A DNA stretch of 37,894 nucleotides, taken from an uncultured Tateyamaria sp. (GTDB lineage: Bacteria > Pseudomonadota > Alphaproteobacteria > Rhodobacterales > Rhodobacteraceae). Within the stretch, counting starts at the first letter, position 1; each line of letters begins with the position of its first letter. This document shows, piece after piece, positions 7,631 to 17,600 of this stretch. Both the position numbers and the translations under genes were made by a program. The notes beneath the pieces were generated by a model. That model saw only the letters and a program-made list of their open reading frames with translations. It was not told the DNA's origin and did not search any database. The DNA lies in the NCBI RefSeq assembly GCF_947487805.1, contig NZ_CANKXW010000012.1:1-37894 (forward strand), written 5' to 3'.

Positions 7631-7634
7631 TATT

Positions 7635-8741
7635 ATGGCTTATATTCACGAACACTCTGATTGGCCCAACTTTCGTTGGGATCGCTCGGGCCTGTCCGTG
7701 AAACTGGCCGACATTCGGCACCGGCAGGGGCGTTTGCTCGGTCGGATGGAAGGTCTCGGCTTTGATTTGCGGAGCGAAGCATCGATACGCACATTGACCA
7801 GCGATGTCATAAAAAGCAGTGAGATCGAGGGCGAGGTACTGGACCGCGACACGGTTCGGTCGTCCATCGCCCAACGGTTGGGTCTGGAAACTGTTGGTAC
7901 GACCGCATCGGATCGACATGTCGACGGCGTGGTCGACATGATGCTGGACGCCACCCAGAACCATGCAGAACCGCTCGATCCGGATCGTTTGTTTGGCTGG
8001 CATGCCGCCCTGTTTCCCACGGGTCGCAGCGGAATTTCACGCATCACCGTCGGCGCATGGCGGCCCGGACCGATGGAAGTGGTGTCCGGGCCATACGGGC
8101 GGGAGCGTATCCACTTCGAAGCGCCCGCCGCGTCACGCCTGCCTTCCGAGATGTCGCACTTTTTCGACTGGTTTGGGATGCCGCCCAAGACGGACCCGGT
8201 GATTCACGCTGCGATCGCGCATCTTTGGTTCGTCACGATCCACCCATTTGATGATGGCAACGGGCGCATTGCACGCGCGATTGCCGATATGGCACTGGCC
8301 CGCGCCGAAGGAAGCCCGCAGCGGTTTTACAGCATGTCCACGCAAATCCGACAGGAGCGGACGGCCTACTACGACCAATTGGAAACCACCCAGAAAGGTG
8401 ATCTGGACGTCACCCCATGGTTGACCTGGTTTCTGGATTGCTTGGGGCGTGCCTTCGACGGATCAGAGGACATTTTGCAGTCGGTTTTTCAGAAAGCACG
8501 CTTCTGGGAGCAGCATCGCCATGACCGTTTGAACGACCGCCAACGCGATATGTTGAACAGGTTGCTCGATGGCTTCATAGGCAAGCTGACGACATCCAAA
8601 TACGCCAAGGTGCAAAACTGTTCTCAGGATACCGCGTATCGCGACATCAACGAGTTGATGGCTTTGAGGGCGCTGAAAAAGGATCCTGCCGGTGGGCGCA
8701 GCACAAGCTATTCGCTTGTGTTAGAGCCTGTTCAGCAGTGA
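7635..8741 (+). CDS. Fic-family protein adenylyltransferase, class II (self-inhibited)
   Basis: A 368-residue Fic protein. Such enzymes usually transfer AMP from ATP to a hydroxyl side chain of a target protein. The catalytic motif HPFDDGNGRIAR is intact at 203-214. The N-terminal inhibitory motif of class II Fic proteins, (S/T)xxxE(G/N), is present as SSEIEG at 61-66, so activity is probably held off in cis and no separate antitoxin gene is needed. The N-terminus (MAYIHEHSDWPNFRWD) resembles the DUF4172-type Fic N-domain. The C-terminal 80 residues look like a winged helix (SKYAKVQNCSQDTAYRDINELM). ATG 7635 was chosen from the family-like N-terminus and an AAGGTG 9-10 nt upstream; ATG 7605 would add ten residues. 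The gene converges on the M19 gene with a 5-bp gap. Confidence 0.92.
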   Translation: MAYIHEHSDWPNFRWDRSGLSVKLADIRHRQGRLLGRMEGLGFDLRSEASIRTLTSDVIKSSEIEGEVLDRDTVRSSIAQRLGLETVGTTASDRHVDGVVDMMLDATQNHAEPLDPDRLFGWHAALFPTGRSGISRITVGAWRPGPMEVVSGPYGRERIHFEAPAASRLPSEMSHFFDWFGMPPKTDPVIHAAIAHLWFVTIHPFDDGNGRIARAIADMALARAEGSPQRFYSMSTQIRQERTAYYDQLETTQKGDLDVTPWLTWFLDCLGRAFDGSEDILQSVFQKARFWEQHRHDRLNDRQRDMLNRLLDGFIGKLTTSKYAKVQNCSQDTAYRDINELMALRALKKDPAGGRSTSYSLVLEPVQQ

Positions 8742-8746
8742 TGCGG

Positions 8747-8763
8747 TCATCCCATCGGGATGA
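8747..8763. terminator. Small inverted repeat between convergent genes
   Basis: TCATCCC-ATC-GGGATGA is a 7-bp perfect inverted repeat with a 3-nt loop, overlapping the last codons of the M19 gene and lying right after the Fic stop. It may help end transcription of one or both convergent genes. No T-run follows on either strand, so this is weak. Confidence 0.3.
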
Positions 8764-9724
8764 AATTGTCCCTGTAGAAGCGATACCAGTTGTCGCCCAT
8801 GATCCCGGCGACTTCGGTGTCGTTCAGCCCCGTGGCCTTTAGACCGGTCTCGATGTTGTCGAAATCGCGGTTATCCTTGAACCAGCTGGGCATGGGCGGA
8901 AATCCCGGCGCCGCGGCGGAGCCTTCGCCATAGTCGATCTCCTTGCTCCACCGGCCCACGCGCATCCATTCGACTACGCTATCTGGCTGATCCTGGCAAA
9001 GATCCGTGCCGATCCCAAGCACCTCGGGGCCGAAGGTCTCGGCCGTGCGCGCGATCATCTCGCAAAAGTCCTGCAAGCTGCAGTCGGATTTGCCGCGCAG
9101 GTGATGAGGATAGACGGAAAACCCCAGCATACCGCCATTTTGCGTAACGGCGCGGATCACGTCGTCTGTCTTGTTGCGCAGGGCAGGGGCCCAGCTGTGC
9201 GGGTTCGCGTGGGTGATCGCGATCGGCCTCTCCGAGATATCGGCCGCTTCGATCGTCGAGCGGTCTGCCGAATGGCTCATGTCGATGACCAGCCCGACGC
9301 GGTTCATCTCCTTGATCACCTGCCGACCCATGCGGGTGATGCCGGTGTCCTCGGCCTCGTAACAACCCGTCGCCAGCAGGGATTGATTGTTATAGGTCAG
9401 CTGCATGAACCGCGCGCCGAGCGTGTGGACGATTTCCACGAGGCCGATGTCATCTTCGATCGGGCTTGGGTTCTGAAAGCCAAAGAAAATCGCCGTCTTG
9501 CCCTCGGCACGGGCGCGGTCCACGTCGCTGGCCCACTGCCCCTTGAGGATCAGGTCGGGATATTGCTCGAACCAGCGGTTCCAGCGTTCAAAGTTCAGGA
9601 CTGTTTCGCGGAAATTCTCATGATAGGCGATGGTGACATGCACCGCATCCACGCCGCCCGCCCGCATTTCGCGAAAGATTTTCTCGGACCAGTTGGCATA
9701 TTGCAGGTTGTCGATACGTATCAC
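8747..9724 (-). CDS. M19-family (membrane dipeptidase-like) metallopeptidase
   Basis: A 325-residue protein of the renal/membrane dipeptidase (M19) family, which hydrolyses dipeptides or related amide substrates with two zinc ions. Recognisable blocks are FGFQN..IEDD near 100-112 (metal-bridging Glu), GARFMQLTYNNQS, VIDMSHS (His ligand), ITHANPHSWAPALRNKTDD (second His) and GIGTDLCQD (late Asp). The usual N-terminal HxD zinc pair is not seen: the protein opens IRIDNLQYANW, so the metal site may be altered. No signal peptide is visible, which suggests a cytoplasmic enzyme. The GTG start at 9724 is supported by GGAG seven bases upstream. It may have nothing to do with the export operon. Confidence 0.85.
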   Translation of the reverse strand: MIRIDNLQYANWSEKIFREMRAGGVDAVHVTIAYHENFRETVLNFERWNRWFEQYPDLILKGQWASDVDRARAEGKTAIFFGFQNPSPIEDDIGLVEIVHTLGARFMQLTYNNQSLLATGCYEAEDTGITRMGRQVIKEMNRVGLVIDMSHSADRSTIEAADISERPIAITHANPHSWAPALRNKTDDVIRAVTQNGGMLGFSVYPHHLRGKSDCSLQDFCEMIARTAETFGPEVLGIGTDLCQDQPDSVVEWMRVGRWSKEIDYGEGSAAAPGFPPMPSWFKDNRDFDNIETGLKATGLNDTEVAGIMGDNWYRFYRDNFIPMG

Positions 9725-9862
9725 GATTGAGCTCCGAAGCCGTCAATTCCGGTGAAAAAACCGTAGCCAGGCAAAGCATGACCCCGCCTCGCGGCACGGC
9801 AGGTATACTTGCGCGGTTGCAAAGATACGACCCCGAAACATAGAGCAATAATGGTAATTATG

Positions 9863-9898
9863 TAAAATATCGGCGTGCGGTATCTCTGCCCGCACGCC
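9863..9898 (-). terminator. Terminator downstream of the SapC gene
   Basis: The minus strand shows a 9-bp perfect stem GGCGTGCGG/CCGCACGCC with a 9-nt loop (9898-9872), followed by an AT-rich GATATTTTA. It lies 10 bp after the SapC stop and separates that gene from the M19 gene. The remaining 138 bp up to the M19 start hold no promoter I would defend. Confidence 0.75.
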
Positions 9899-9907
9899 TT
9901 GGACGGC

Positions 9908-10690
9908 TCAGGCGCCCTCTTCACTCGCGGCATCTTCGACCGGCGTTTCCGCTTCGGGATCTGGTGCCGGACCACCGGCGGCCTTGGCCAGCAATGGTTG
10001 CAAATTATTGAGCGATTGCAGATGGATAAACAACAGTTCCAATTCGTCATTGCGCAACATGCGTTCCAAAGTTTCGCCTGTCAGCGCCTTGAGCTTGTCA
10101 CGGTTGATGGCACTGAACCCGGACAGACGGCCGGGCGACCCGTCCGGCATGGTGTATTGCGCCTGCATCGGTTCGAGCAGATCCAGCTCGCGGATTGCCT
10201 TGCAGAATGCACGCGTCCGAACGAACTGGGCCTGATACTCGCGCATGAAATCCAGCACCTGGTTCAGATAGGCCGTACGTTCACCACGGCTGTCGAACAG
10301 CCGTTCGCCTTCACCGTTGGTGTTGAGGCCGTCAAATTCTTCGTCGACGTAGAGGGTAAAGTTCTCGGTGTCTTCCGTCTGGCCAAAAACGAAAGGATAA
10401 CGGCGCATGAATGCGGGCACGTATCGGCCGGTCCAGCGCCCCTCGTCATCGACATACAGGTTTTCCTTGTCGCGGAAACCGAGGATGACAACCGGGATCA
10501 CTTCGTCGCCTTCACCGGCAAAAACGATACAGCTGTCTGATGCTGCTGCGCGAAACTCTGCGGCGACCAACGGTACGGAATTTACTTCCGCGGCGTAGGA
10601 GAAAGTGCCATCGCTGCGCAGCGATGTGTCCTTGTGTTTCGAAGCGGAAACCGGCACTGCGTTGCGATAGAACAGTAGTTGAGTCTGCAC
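9908..10690 (-). CDS. SapC-family protein
   Basis: A 260-residue protein of the SapC family, named after a gene in the Campylobacter surface-layer locus; its biochemical role is not established. The diagnostic block YVPAFMRRYPFVF lies at about 90-102, with family-like sequence around it (TQLLFYRNAVPVS near the start, DFMREYQAQF and LELLFIHLQSLNNL later). The C-terminus is an acidic, proline-rich tail. No signal peptide is seen. A GTG start at 10690 is set by a strong AAGGAG six bases upstream; a longer reading from 10804 would add 38 atypical, Arg-rich residues. It is divergent from an HlyD-type adaptor. The pairing of surface-layer-type and adaptor genes suggests a role with the giant exoprotein (inference). 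Confidence 0.85.
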   Translation of the reverse strand: MQTQLLFYRNAVPVSASKHKDTSLRSDGTFSYAAEVNSVPLVAAEFRAAASDSCIVFAGEGDEVIPVVILGFRDKENLYVDDEGRWTGRYVPAFMRRYPFVFGQTEDTENFTLYVDEEFDGLNTNGEGERLFDSRGERTAYLNQVLDFMREYQAQFVRTRAFCKAIRELDLLEPMQAQYTMPDGSPGRLSGFSAINRDKLKALTGETLERMLRNDELELLFIHLQSLNNLQPLLAKAAGGPAPDPEAETPVEDAASEEGA

Positions 10691-10796
10691 GTAGAACTCC
10701 TTGATATTGCGGCGTTGTTGGGCCCTAATGGACCGTATATTCAAGCGGGGCCGATCCGGCCGCGACCTTACGTCAGCTTGGCAAGGAAATGCCCAA
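10691..10796. promoter_or_regulatory. Divergent promoter region between SapC and HlyD-like genes
   Basis: With the starts chosen here, 106 bp separate two genes that point away from each other, so both promoters should lie inside. It contains the SapC ribosome site (AAGGAG read on minus) and an AAGGAA for the plus-strand gene. AT-rich hexamers such as TATATT (10736-10741) are present, but no pair of boxes with good spacing stands out. Confidence 0.4.
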
Positions 10797-11624
10797 TTGT
10801 CCAATGTCCATTCCCTCCGCTACTCCTTAATTTCCGGTGTTGCGGCATCTGTGACTCTGTTGACAACGCCTGTTTCCTCCGAAGAGGTGCGCAGCTGTGT
10901 GATCGTACCGAGCGCGGTCGTGGATCTGTCGGTGGCACAGCCCGGTGTTGTGCGTCACGTGCATGTCGGTCGAGGCGACACGGTGTCGAGCGGGGATGTC
11001 TTGGTCGAGCTGGATGACAGCGCCATCGCCGTCGAGATCGCAGTGGCCGAACGGCGCGCAACGGATGAAACACAACTGTCCGGCGTGGCCCAACGGGTCG
11101 AGGTTCTGGAGGCACAGCTGGGCCGCATGCGCGATTTGACCGAACGTGCGCTTGTGCGTCAGAACGATCTGGACCGGCTCGAAGATCAGTTGCTGGCCCT
11201 GTATCAGGAGCGTGATCGCCTGATCGCGGTCAAGGATCTTGCGGCATTGGATCTGGAGCGTGTCAAAGCGCAGCTGGCCCAGCGGATCCTGCGGGCACCC
11301 ACGGACGGTGTCGTGACCGCGCGGATCGTCGACCCCGGCGAATACGCGTCAGAGCAACGGCCCGTTTTGACGATTGCGACGCTTGATCCGCTCCATGTCG
11401 AGGTGTTTGTGCCACTGTCGCTGCGCGGCCGGGTTGCCGTGGGTGATACGGTGGACGTATTGCCGGATGTCGGCGGTACCGAAGGGTCGGAGCCTTTGAC
11501 CGCCACGGTCGAGGTCATCGACCGTGTGTCGGATGCCGCGTCCAGTACATTTGGTGTTCGACTACGCCTGCCCAACCCGGATCGCGTCCTGCCCGCAGGT
11601 GTGCGTTGCCGCGTGAACATCTGA
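10797..11624 (+). CDS. Short HlyD/MFP-family periplasmic adaptor
   Basis: A protein of about 275 residues with an N-terminal hydrophobic signal-like segment (LRYSLISGVAASVTLL, residues about 7-22). A lipoyl half (VVRHVHVGRGDTVSSGDVLVEL) comes next, then a long coiled-coil hairpin at about 85-160. The second lipoyl half (RAPTDGVVTARIVDPGEY) and a beta-barrel (PLHVEVFVPLSL) follow. This is a compact membrane-fusion adaptor, more like RND/ABC efflux adaptors than the GAF-containing one. TTG 10797 was chosen because AAGGAA sits 8 nt upstream and the protein then starts just before the signal segment. ATG 10701 would add 32 unlikely residues and run into the SapC leader. No inner-membrane pump partner is present. 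It converges on the giant gene, so it could serve the same export route (inference). Confidence 0.78.
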   Translation: MSNVHSLRYSLISGVAASVTLLTTPVSSEEVRSCVIVPSAVVDLSVAQPGVVRHVHVGRGDTVSSGDVLVELDDSAIAVEIAVAERRATDETQLSGVAQRVEVLEAQLGRMRDLTERALVRQNDLDRLEDQLLALYQERDRLIAVKDLAALDLERVKAQLAQRILRAPTDGVVTARIVDPGEYASEQRPVLTIATLDPLHVEVFVPLSLRGRVAVGDTVDVLPDVGGTEGSEPLTATVEVIDRVSDAASSTFGVRLRLPNPDRVLPAGVRCRVNI

Positions 11625-11662
11625 CGGCACAAGCGGCCCCATCCACATCCGCAGCGTCCGAA

Positions 11663-11682
11663 GGCGCTCCGTCAGGAGCGCC
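11663..11682. terminator. Shared hairpin between the adaptor and the giant gene
   Basis: GGCGCTCC-GTCA-GGAGCGCC is a perfect 8-bp stem with a 4-nt loop in the 64-bp gap between two convergent genes. It could end transcription from both sides, though the T-tracts are poor on both strands. Confidence 0.65.
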
Positions 11683-11688
11683 CCGTGG

Positions 11689-14600
11689 TTATTTGCGATC
11701 TTTGTCCCGTCCCTTGGCATTGCCCGGGTGTGTTGTCCAAACCGGGTGCACCGAAGGTTGGGCAGCGGGCGTCGGATTGATGACGGGCACAGGGGTATAA
11801 TCCCAATCCACCGCGCCGTCCGATGTACCGGTGGCCATCGCGTTGATCCCGTCTTGTGGATCTGCCGCTTCGTTTGCGGGTGCGGGAACGACGATCACTG
11901 CGTCGGGGGTCGCGTCTTCGACAAGAACTTCGGCGGCTGCGGGTGCAACATTCATCACTTCCTCGGTGATCCAGGATGCGTCTTCTTCTGCACCGATGGA
12001 CAGGGTCAACGCGTCAAGGGTGACCGTCGAGGTCGGGCTTTCACCCGGAGCCACGATAAAGTTCAGGTCGTCGGGATCGGTCGCTTGTGGCGCGGGTTCG
12101 ATACCGCGGCCATCACGTTTGCCGCCACCGATGTTCCCGCTTTGCTTCCCAGCGGGGCTACCGGTGTTGTTCTGCCACAACCCGCTGTCCTGGTCGGCCA
12201 GGCCAAGCTCTCCGTACGGTTCGCCCATTTGATCCGAGTCGCCAAACGCGGCACGGGTCGGATCTGCGCCATCACTTTCCGCCACGGCGAGAATATGATC
12301 GATGACCCACGGCGCGGGCGCCCGCACAATGGTCCACGCGCCGTTGGGCGCAAAGGGTACGACGAATTCATTATACTCGCCTGCCCAATCGATCATCCGA
12401 TCATGCGAGGTGTTGGCAATCAACAGGTCACGACCGCCGCCGCCATAGGCAAGGTCACCGTAACCCGAGATCGGTGTGGTTGCCGCATCTGGGGCATTGT
12501 TTGCACCGCCGGCAGTGGTCAGATTGTCGTCAAGGTTCAGGATATCCGTTCCGAGACCACCCCAGACGTTGTCACGCCCCGTGCCGCCCATCAGCCAGTC
12601 CGCACCGATGTCACCAAAGATCTTGTCGTCGCCATCGCCCTTGGCCCACTCGCGGGACGTTGGCGTCAGCTCACCTTCGGTGTGGTCAAAGTTCAGGACA
12701 GACCCTTCGATCCGCACCAGCGCGTTGGTGCTGTCATAGTACCCATCCGGCGCCACCAGACGACCGGTTGCCGGATCAATCATCGGCCGCCAGTCACTGG
12801 GTGCATCATAGAACTCGGCCAGGGCCTCGGCACCGGAGATGCCGTCATTGCCCGCGCCGCCGTGCAGGGAATCGTCGCCCAAGCCGCCATAGATGAGGTC
12901 GTCACCGCCCAGATCCCATGGTTCCAGATCGACGGTTTTGTTGATTTCGCCCAGCGGGTTCAGAATTGCATGGAATGCCCGCGCGTTGGTTGTGACAATC
13001 TGTTCGGTGCGCGCCGTGGTCAGGTTGATCAGAGCCTCGGTCCAGCCGTTGCGGCTGGTGAGAATCTTGCCGTCATCTCCGAGAATGCCGTCATTGCCGG
13101 TTCCGCCGGAAATCCAGTCATCACCCGCGCCGCCGATCACGTCGTCGTCCTGGGCTCCGGCATAGACCGTGTCATCACCGCCTTGGCCGTGGATGATGTC
13201 ATTGCCGCCTTCACCATGGATCAGGTCGCCGCCGCCGATGTCGGTCGCCGCGCCGCCCGGAGTATAGGCGAGGTATTCGACCGCCCGCACCTGCACCCGT
13301 TCGGTGGCATCGGTGCCGGTGATATCCCACGCATAGTTCAATGCGGCTCCGTCCAGCACAATCCGGTAGATCGTGCCGTTGTCCCCGAGGATGACATCCG
13401 CATCACGGGCATAGCGGTCGTCGCCGCCGGTCCCCATGCTGTTGCGATCCAGATCCTGTGACGTGCCACCAAAGATGGTGTCGGCGTCATCGATGAGCCG
13501 TTCGCCATCGGGGTCGCCACAGCTGTCGCCCAGGAACAGCAGCGAAGAGCCACCGATCAGGTCATCCTGGCCCAGACCGCCGATGATCAGATCCGATCCG
13601 CCACCGCCTTCGATGTAATCGCCACTGTCGCTGGCCGCGCCGGTTTCGATAGCCACGGGCCCGCCAATTGCGTCAAAGTCGATTGCACCATCGCCCAGAA
13701 CCGTGTCTGCGCCGCGCTGACCAAACAGCCGATCCGCATCCGCGCCACCCGCGATCAGGTCATTGCCCCAAGTCGTGCGGCTCGCATTTTCGGAATGATC
13801 CAGCAAGCTGATGTCGCGGCCCTGGCTGCCAAAGGGGTTGGTCTGCCATACCTGATCCACATCGGCCGTGTAGCCTGCTGTAAAGAACCCGGTTTGCGGA
13901 TCAAGCGTATACAGCGTCTGTCCCATGAGGGTGCGCGTGCGCTGATCGAGGTTGTCCGCGCGTCTCAGGATCTCGGCATTGTCGCCCGCAACCACATCGT
14001 CGCCCGCGCCGCCATCGATGGCATCATCGCCATCGGCACCTTCACAGACATTGTGCCCGCCAATCAGGTCGTCCTGACCGTCACCGCCGGAAATCAGGTC
14101 GCCGCCCTGGCCGCCCACAGCAATGTCATCGCCGAGTCCAAGGATGATACGGTCATCCCCGCCGCCATCCAGCGTTCCGATATCGCGCGACGTGAAGGTA
14201 AACGGCAGATCCGCCGCGGTTGTCAGCGGCAGTTGCGACAGGTCAATCGCCCCGTCTTCGAGCCGTTCCAGCCCGCCGTGATCGCCAAAGGCCAGATCGT
14301 TGCCCGCGCCTGTGACAATCAGGTCGGAACCTGTCCCGCCAAAGACCGCGTCATTGCCGTCGCCGCTGTCGATGATGTCGTCGCCGCCGTCCAGCGGTGC
14401 GATCGTGTGCACCGCATCAAGACTGGACACGTCGCCATCAACGTCACGCAGCACGGCACCGGCATCGCCAAGCACGATATCCATGCCCGCGCCGCCGAGG
14501 ATCGTATCGCCATCCGCGCCACCCAGCGCGATGTCGTTTCCTGCGCCCAGCGTGATCGTGTCCGCCCCGCCCTTGTCTGTGTCGATCGATGTCGCACGTG

Positions 14601-17600
14601 CCAGAGCGCCCGCGGTGAACAGCAACCGGCCAAAGTCACCAAAGGCCAGATCATCACCATTGCCGGTGTCGATGTCATCGCCGCCGGTGCTACCCAGAAC
14701 CATGTCATTGCCGTTGCCGGCAACAATCGTGTCGCCATCACCGAACACCGCGTCCGAGGTTTCTACCGTCAGCAGCCTGCCACCACTGAGAATGACAATC
14801 CCATTGTCGCCGAGAATCAGATCGCCGCCCTCGCCCGCATTGACGTTGTCTGCACCAAAGCCCGCCAGCACGATGTCATCGCCATTGCCCGCGATGATCG
14901 TGTCATTGCCGCCTATGCCCGGCGTCGCGGTCTGGAACAGCTGTACCACTTGAGCGCCGGGTGTGAATGTCACCAAGCCGCCATCGCCCGCGATCAGGTC
15001 TTCGCCGTCGCCCCCGTCGATCTGGTCGCCGTCTTCGCCGCCCATCACGATATCGTCGCCGGTGCCACCTGAAATCGTGTCCGCCCCGCCATTGCCTTTG
15101 TCCATGAACCGGGTTTCGGCACGTGTGACCAGCCCGCCTGCCAGCAGGACTTCGGCGTGATCGCCAAAGACGAGATCATTTCCGGCATCGCCCTGGATCA
15201 GGTCGCCTGCCGAACCACCAAGGATGAGGTCATCATCCGCGCCGCCCGAAATTGCATCCGTGCCGCCTGTGGTCGCCATTTCGTCAATCGTGACAACGCG
15301 CGTGATCGCGCCATCCGTCCACCGGACAAGGCCATGATCACCGTGCACAACGTCTTTGCCGTCCTCGCCAAAGATGCTGTCATCGGCAGCACCGCCAAGG
15401 ATGACATCGCCACCCGTGCCACCGCGGATTGTGTCATTGCCGCCCGTGGTCGCCGCCGCATCGGTTGTACGTGCTGTTTGCAAGGCACCGTTGCTGATGA
15501 GGATCGCGCCAAAGTCGCCGATCACCACGTCGGTTCCTCCACCTGCGCTGATATCGTCGCCATCCGCGCCACCAAGGATCAGGTCATCGCCGTCCTGACC
15601 TTCGATCTGGTCGGCCCCGCCAACTGTCGGCGCAGTGGTCGTGACTGCCGTTGCCCCGGCTGTTCCCAGTACCTTGAGAAGACCCGGCTGCAGGATGCGG
15701 CCATTGTCGCCAAAGATGATGTCGTCGCCCGCTCCGCCGCGCAGAGTATCTGCGCCTGTGGCACCATCGAACGTGGTTGTGACGCGTGTGATCAGATCGA
15801 CTTCGAACCGCCCATCGCCATAGATGTGGTCAAGGCCAGCCCCTGCGATCACCAGATCATTGCCGCCACCCGCCGCGATGTGATCGCCGCCGGAGCCACC
15901 AAGGATGACGTCCGTACCGCCACCTGCGTCGATCACAACCGTTGTCGTGGTCGCGGAAACATCGATCAGGTCATCGCCATCCGACGGGAAGCTGAACGCG
16001 TTCTCGTCGATGCCATCGATGCTGCTGGAATAGCGCAGGCCAGTGGCAGAGGTGTCACCGTAAAGAACAAGCGGCCCATCATGATCAAGCGCCGTCAGGC
16101 TGTCATTTCCGCCACCGCCATGGATAGCCGTGATTGCGCCCTGTGCCGTGCTTTCGACGACGAACGTGTCGTTGCCGCGGCCCAACATGACCTCGACGAT
16201 GTCCATGTCCGTATAGGTGATGCCGCCGGCATAGGTGACCGGGTTGGGTGCACCCGGTTCGCCAGTATCCAATGTCAGCTCACCGCCCATACCAAGTCCG
16301 GAGATGTTGTCCGCGGTCAGGCGGCCGCTTGTATCTGCGCTGGTGCCATCAGAGAAGACGTTGACCCGATCGATATCGCCGGTCTCGTCTGTGTCCGGCT
16401 CGGGCTGTGTCGGTGGCACATCCGTTTCCGTGGGCAGGATGACAGCGGCAACAATCGACCGGTTCTCTGGTCCGACACCACCGTTCAGCAACAGCGGGCC
16501 CTGCACCGCATCGACACGATGCGGGCTGGCCGCAACGGTCAGGATGGGATTGTCCGGGTCGACAGGTGCCAGCCCCGCGATCATCGAGACATCGATCTGG
16601 ATCGGTTGGTCCCAGTTGGATGCATCAAAGGTCACGGTATTGCCCGAGAAACGCGCATCCGCGCTGCTCAGGATCGTCTGGCCGTCGTCCTGAAGGGTGA
16701 CAGTCACCGTGCCGACCGGCTGCTTGGACAGTTGGAGCGTATAGCTGTCGGTCAGCCCATCCCCGACGACAGTGTTGCCGTCGCTTTGCGTGACGATCAG
16801 GCTGGCGGTTTCGTCGTCCACCAGTTCTGCTTCGATCTCGACCGCATCCGCGTTGAACCCACCTGTCGTGCTGCTGGCACTGAAGGTGATGTCGGCCATA
16901 CGGTTGCCGGTCTGTGCGCTGTCCTGCAATGCCGAGACGGTAACGGTTTGCGCCACGTTCCAGTTCGCATCCGTAAAGGTCAATGTCGTCGCGCTGACAC
17001 CGGCGCCCGGATCCGCGTCCAGTGTGACTGTTACGACCTCGCCTGCATCAAGTGCGCGGGATAGAGTGACAGAGACGGTGTCGCCCGCGCCACCCTCGAT
17101 GGCACGTGTGCCGCCATCGGTCTGCGTGACCACGATCCCGGCCGCGTCATCGTCTCCCACATCGACAGACAGGTTGCCGATGCGCGCGCCGTTCAGGGCG
17201 GCGTCATTGGAAATGATGGAATGGCTGATGATGGCGACGGTCGGGCCTTCTTCGACCGTGTCATCGGCGGCTTTAACGAACACGGTGCGTGCGTCGTTCC
17301 AATCGGTCGCGTCAAAGGCAACGACCAGCTGCTCGGCCCATGTCACTCCATCGAGCGACACCAGAACACCGCGCGCACCGGCCCCTTGGGCCGAGGACGG
17401 GACAGCCGCCGAAACGGTGATCCACGCGCGTGTGGCCGCGTCCGCAGGCAGCGCGGGCATACGCAGCGTATAGCTGTCAAAGAGCCCGCTGCCTTCGCGC
17501 ACCGACGTGTCCGCGCCAGATGGCGTAATGACGACGGGTGTTTCCGCATCGACCGGTTTGACCAGCAGGTTGACGCCCTGGGCGAGCAAGGTGGCATAGC

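Noticed and set aside
7523..8741. Two-gene toxin-antitoxin pair with Fic as toxin
   Set aside because: No small antitoxin gene is found on either side, and the inhibitory SSEIEG motif is inside the Fic protein itself.
10701..10796. N-terminal extension of the short HlyD adaptor from ATG 10701
   Set aside because: It would place about 32 Arg-rich, non-conserved residues before the signal segment and leaves no room for the divergent promoters; TTG 10797 has a ribosome site.
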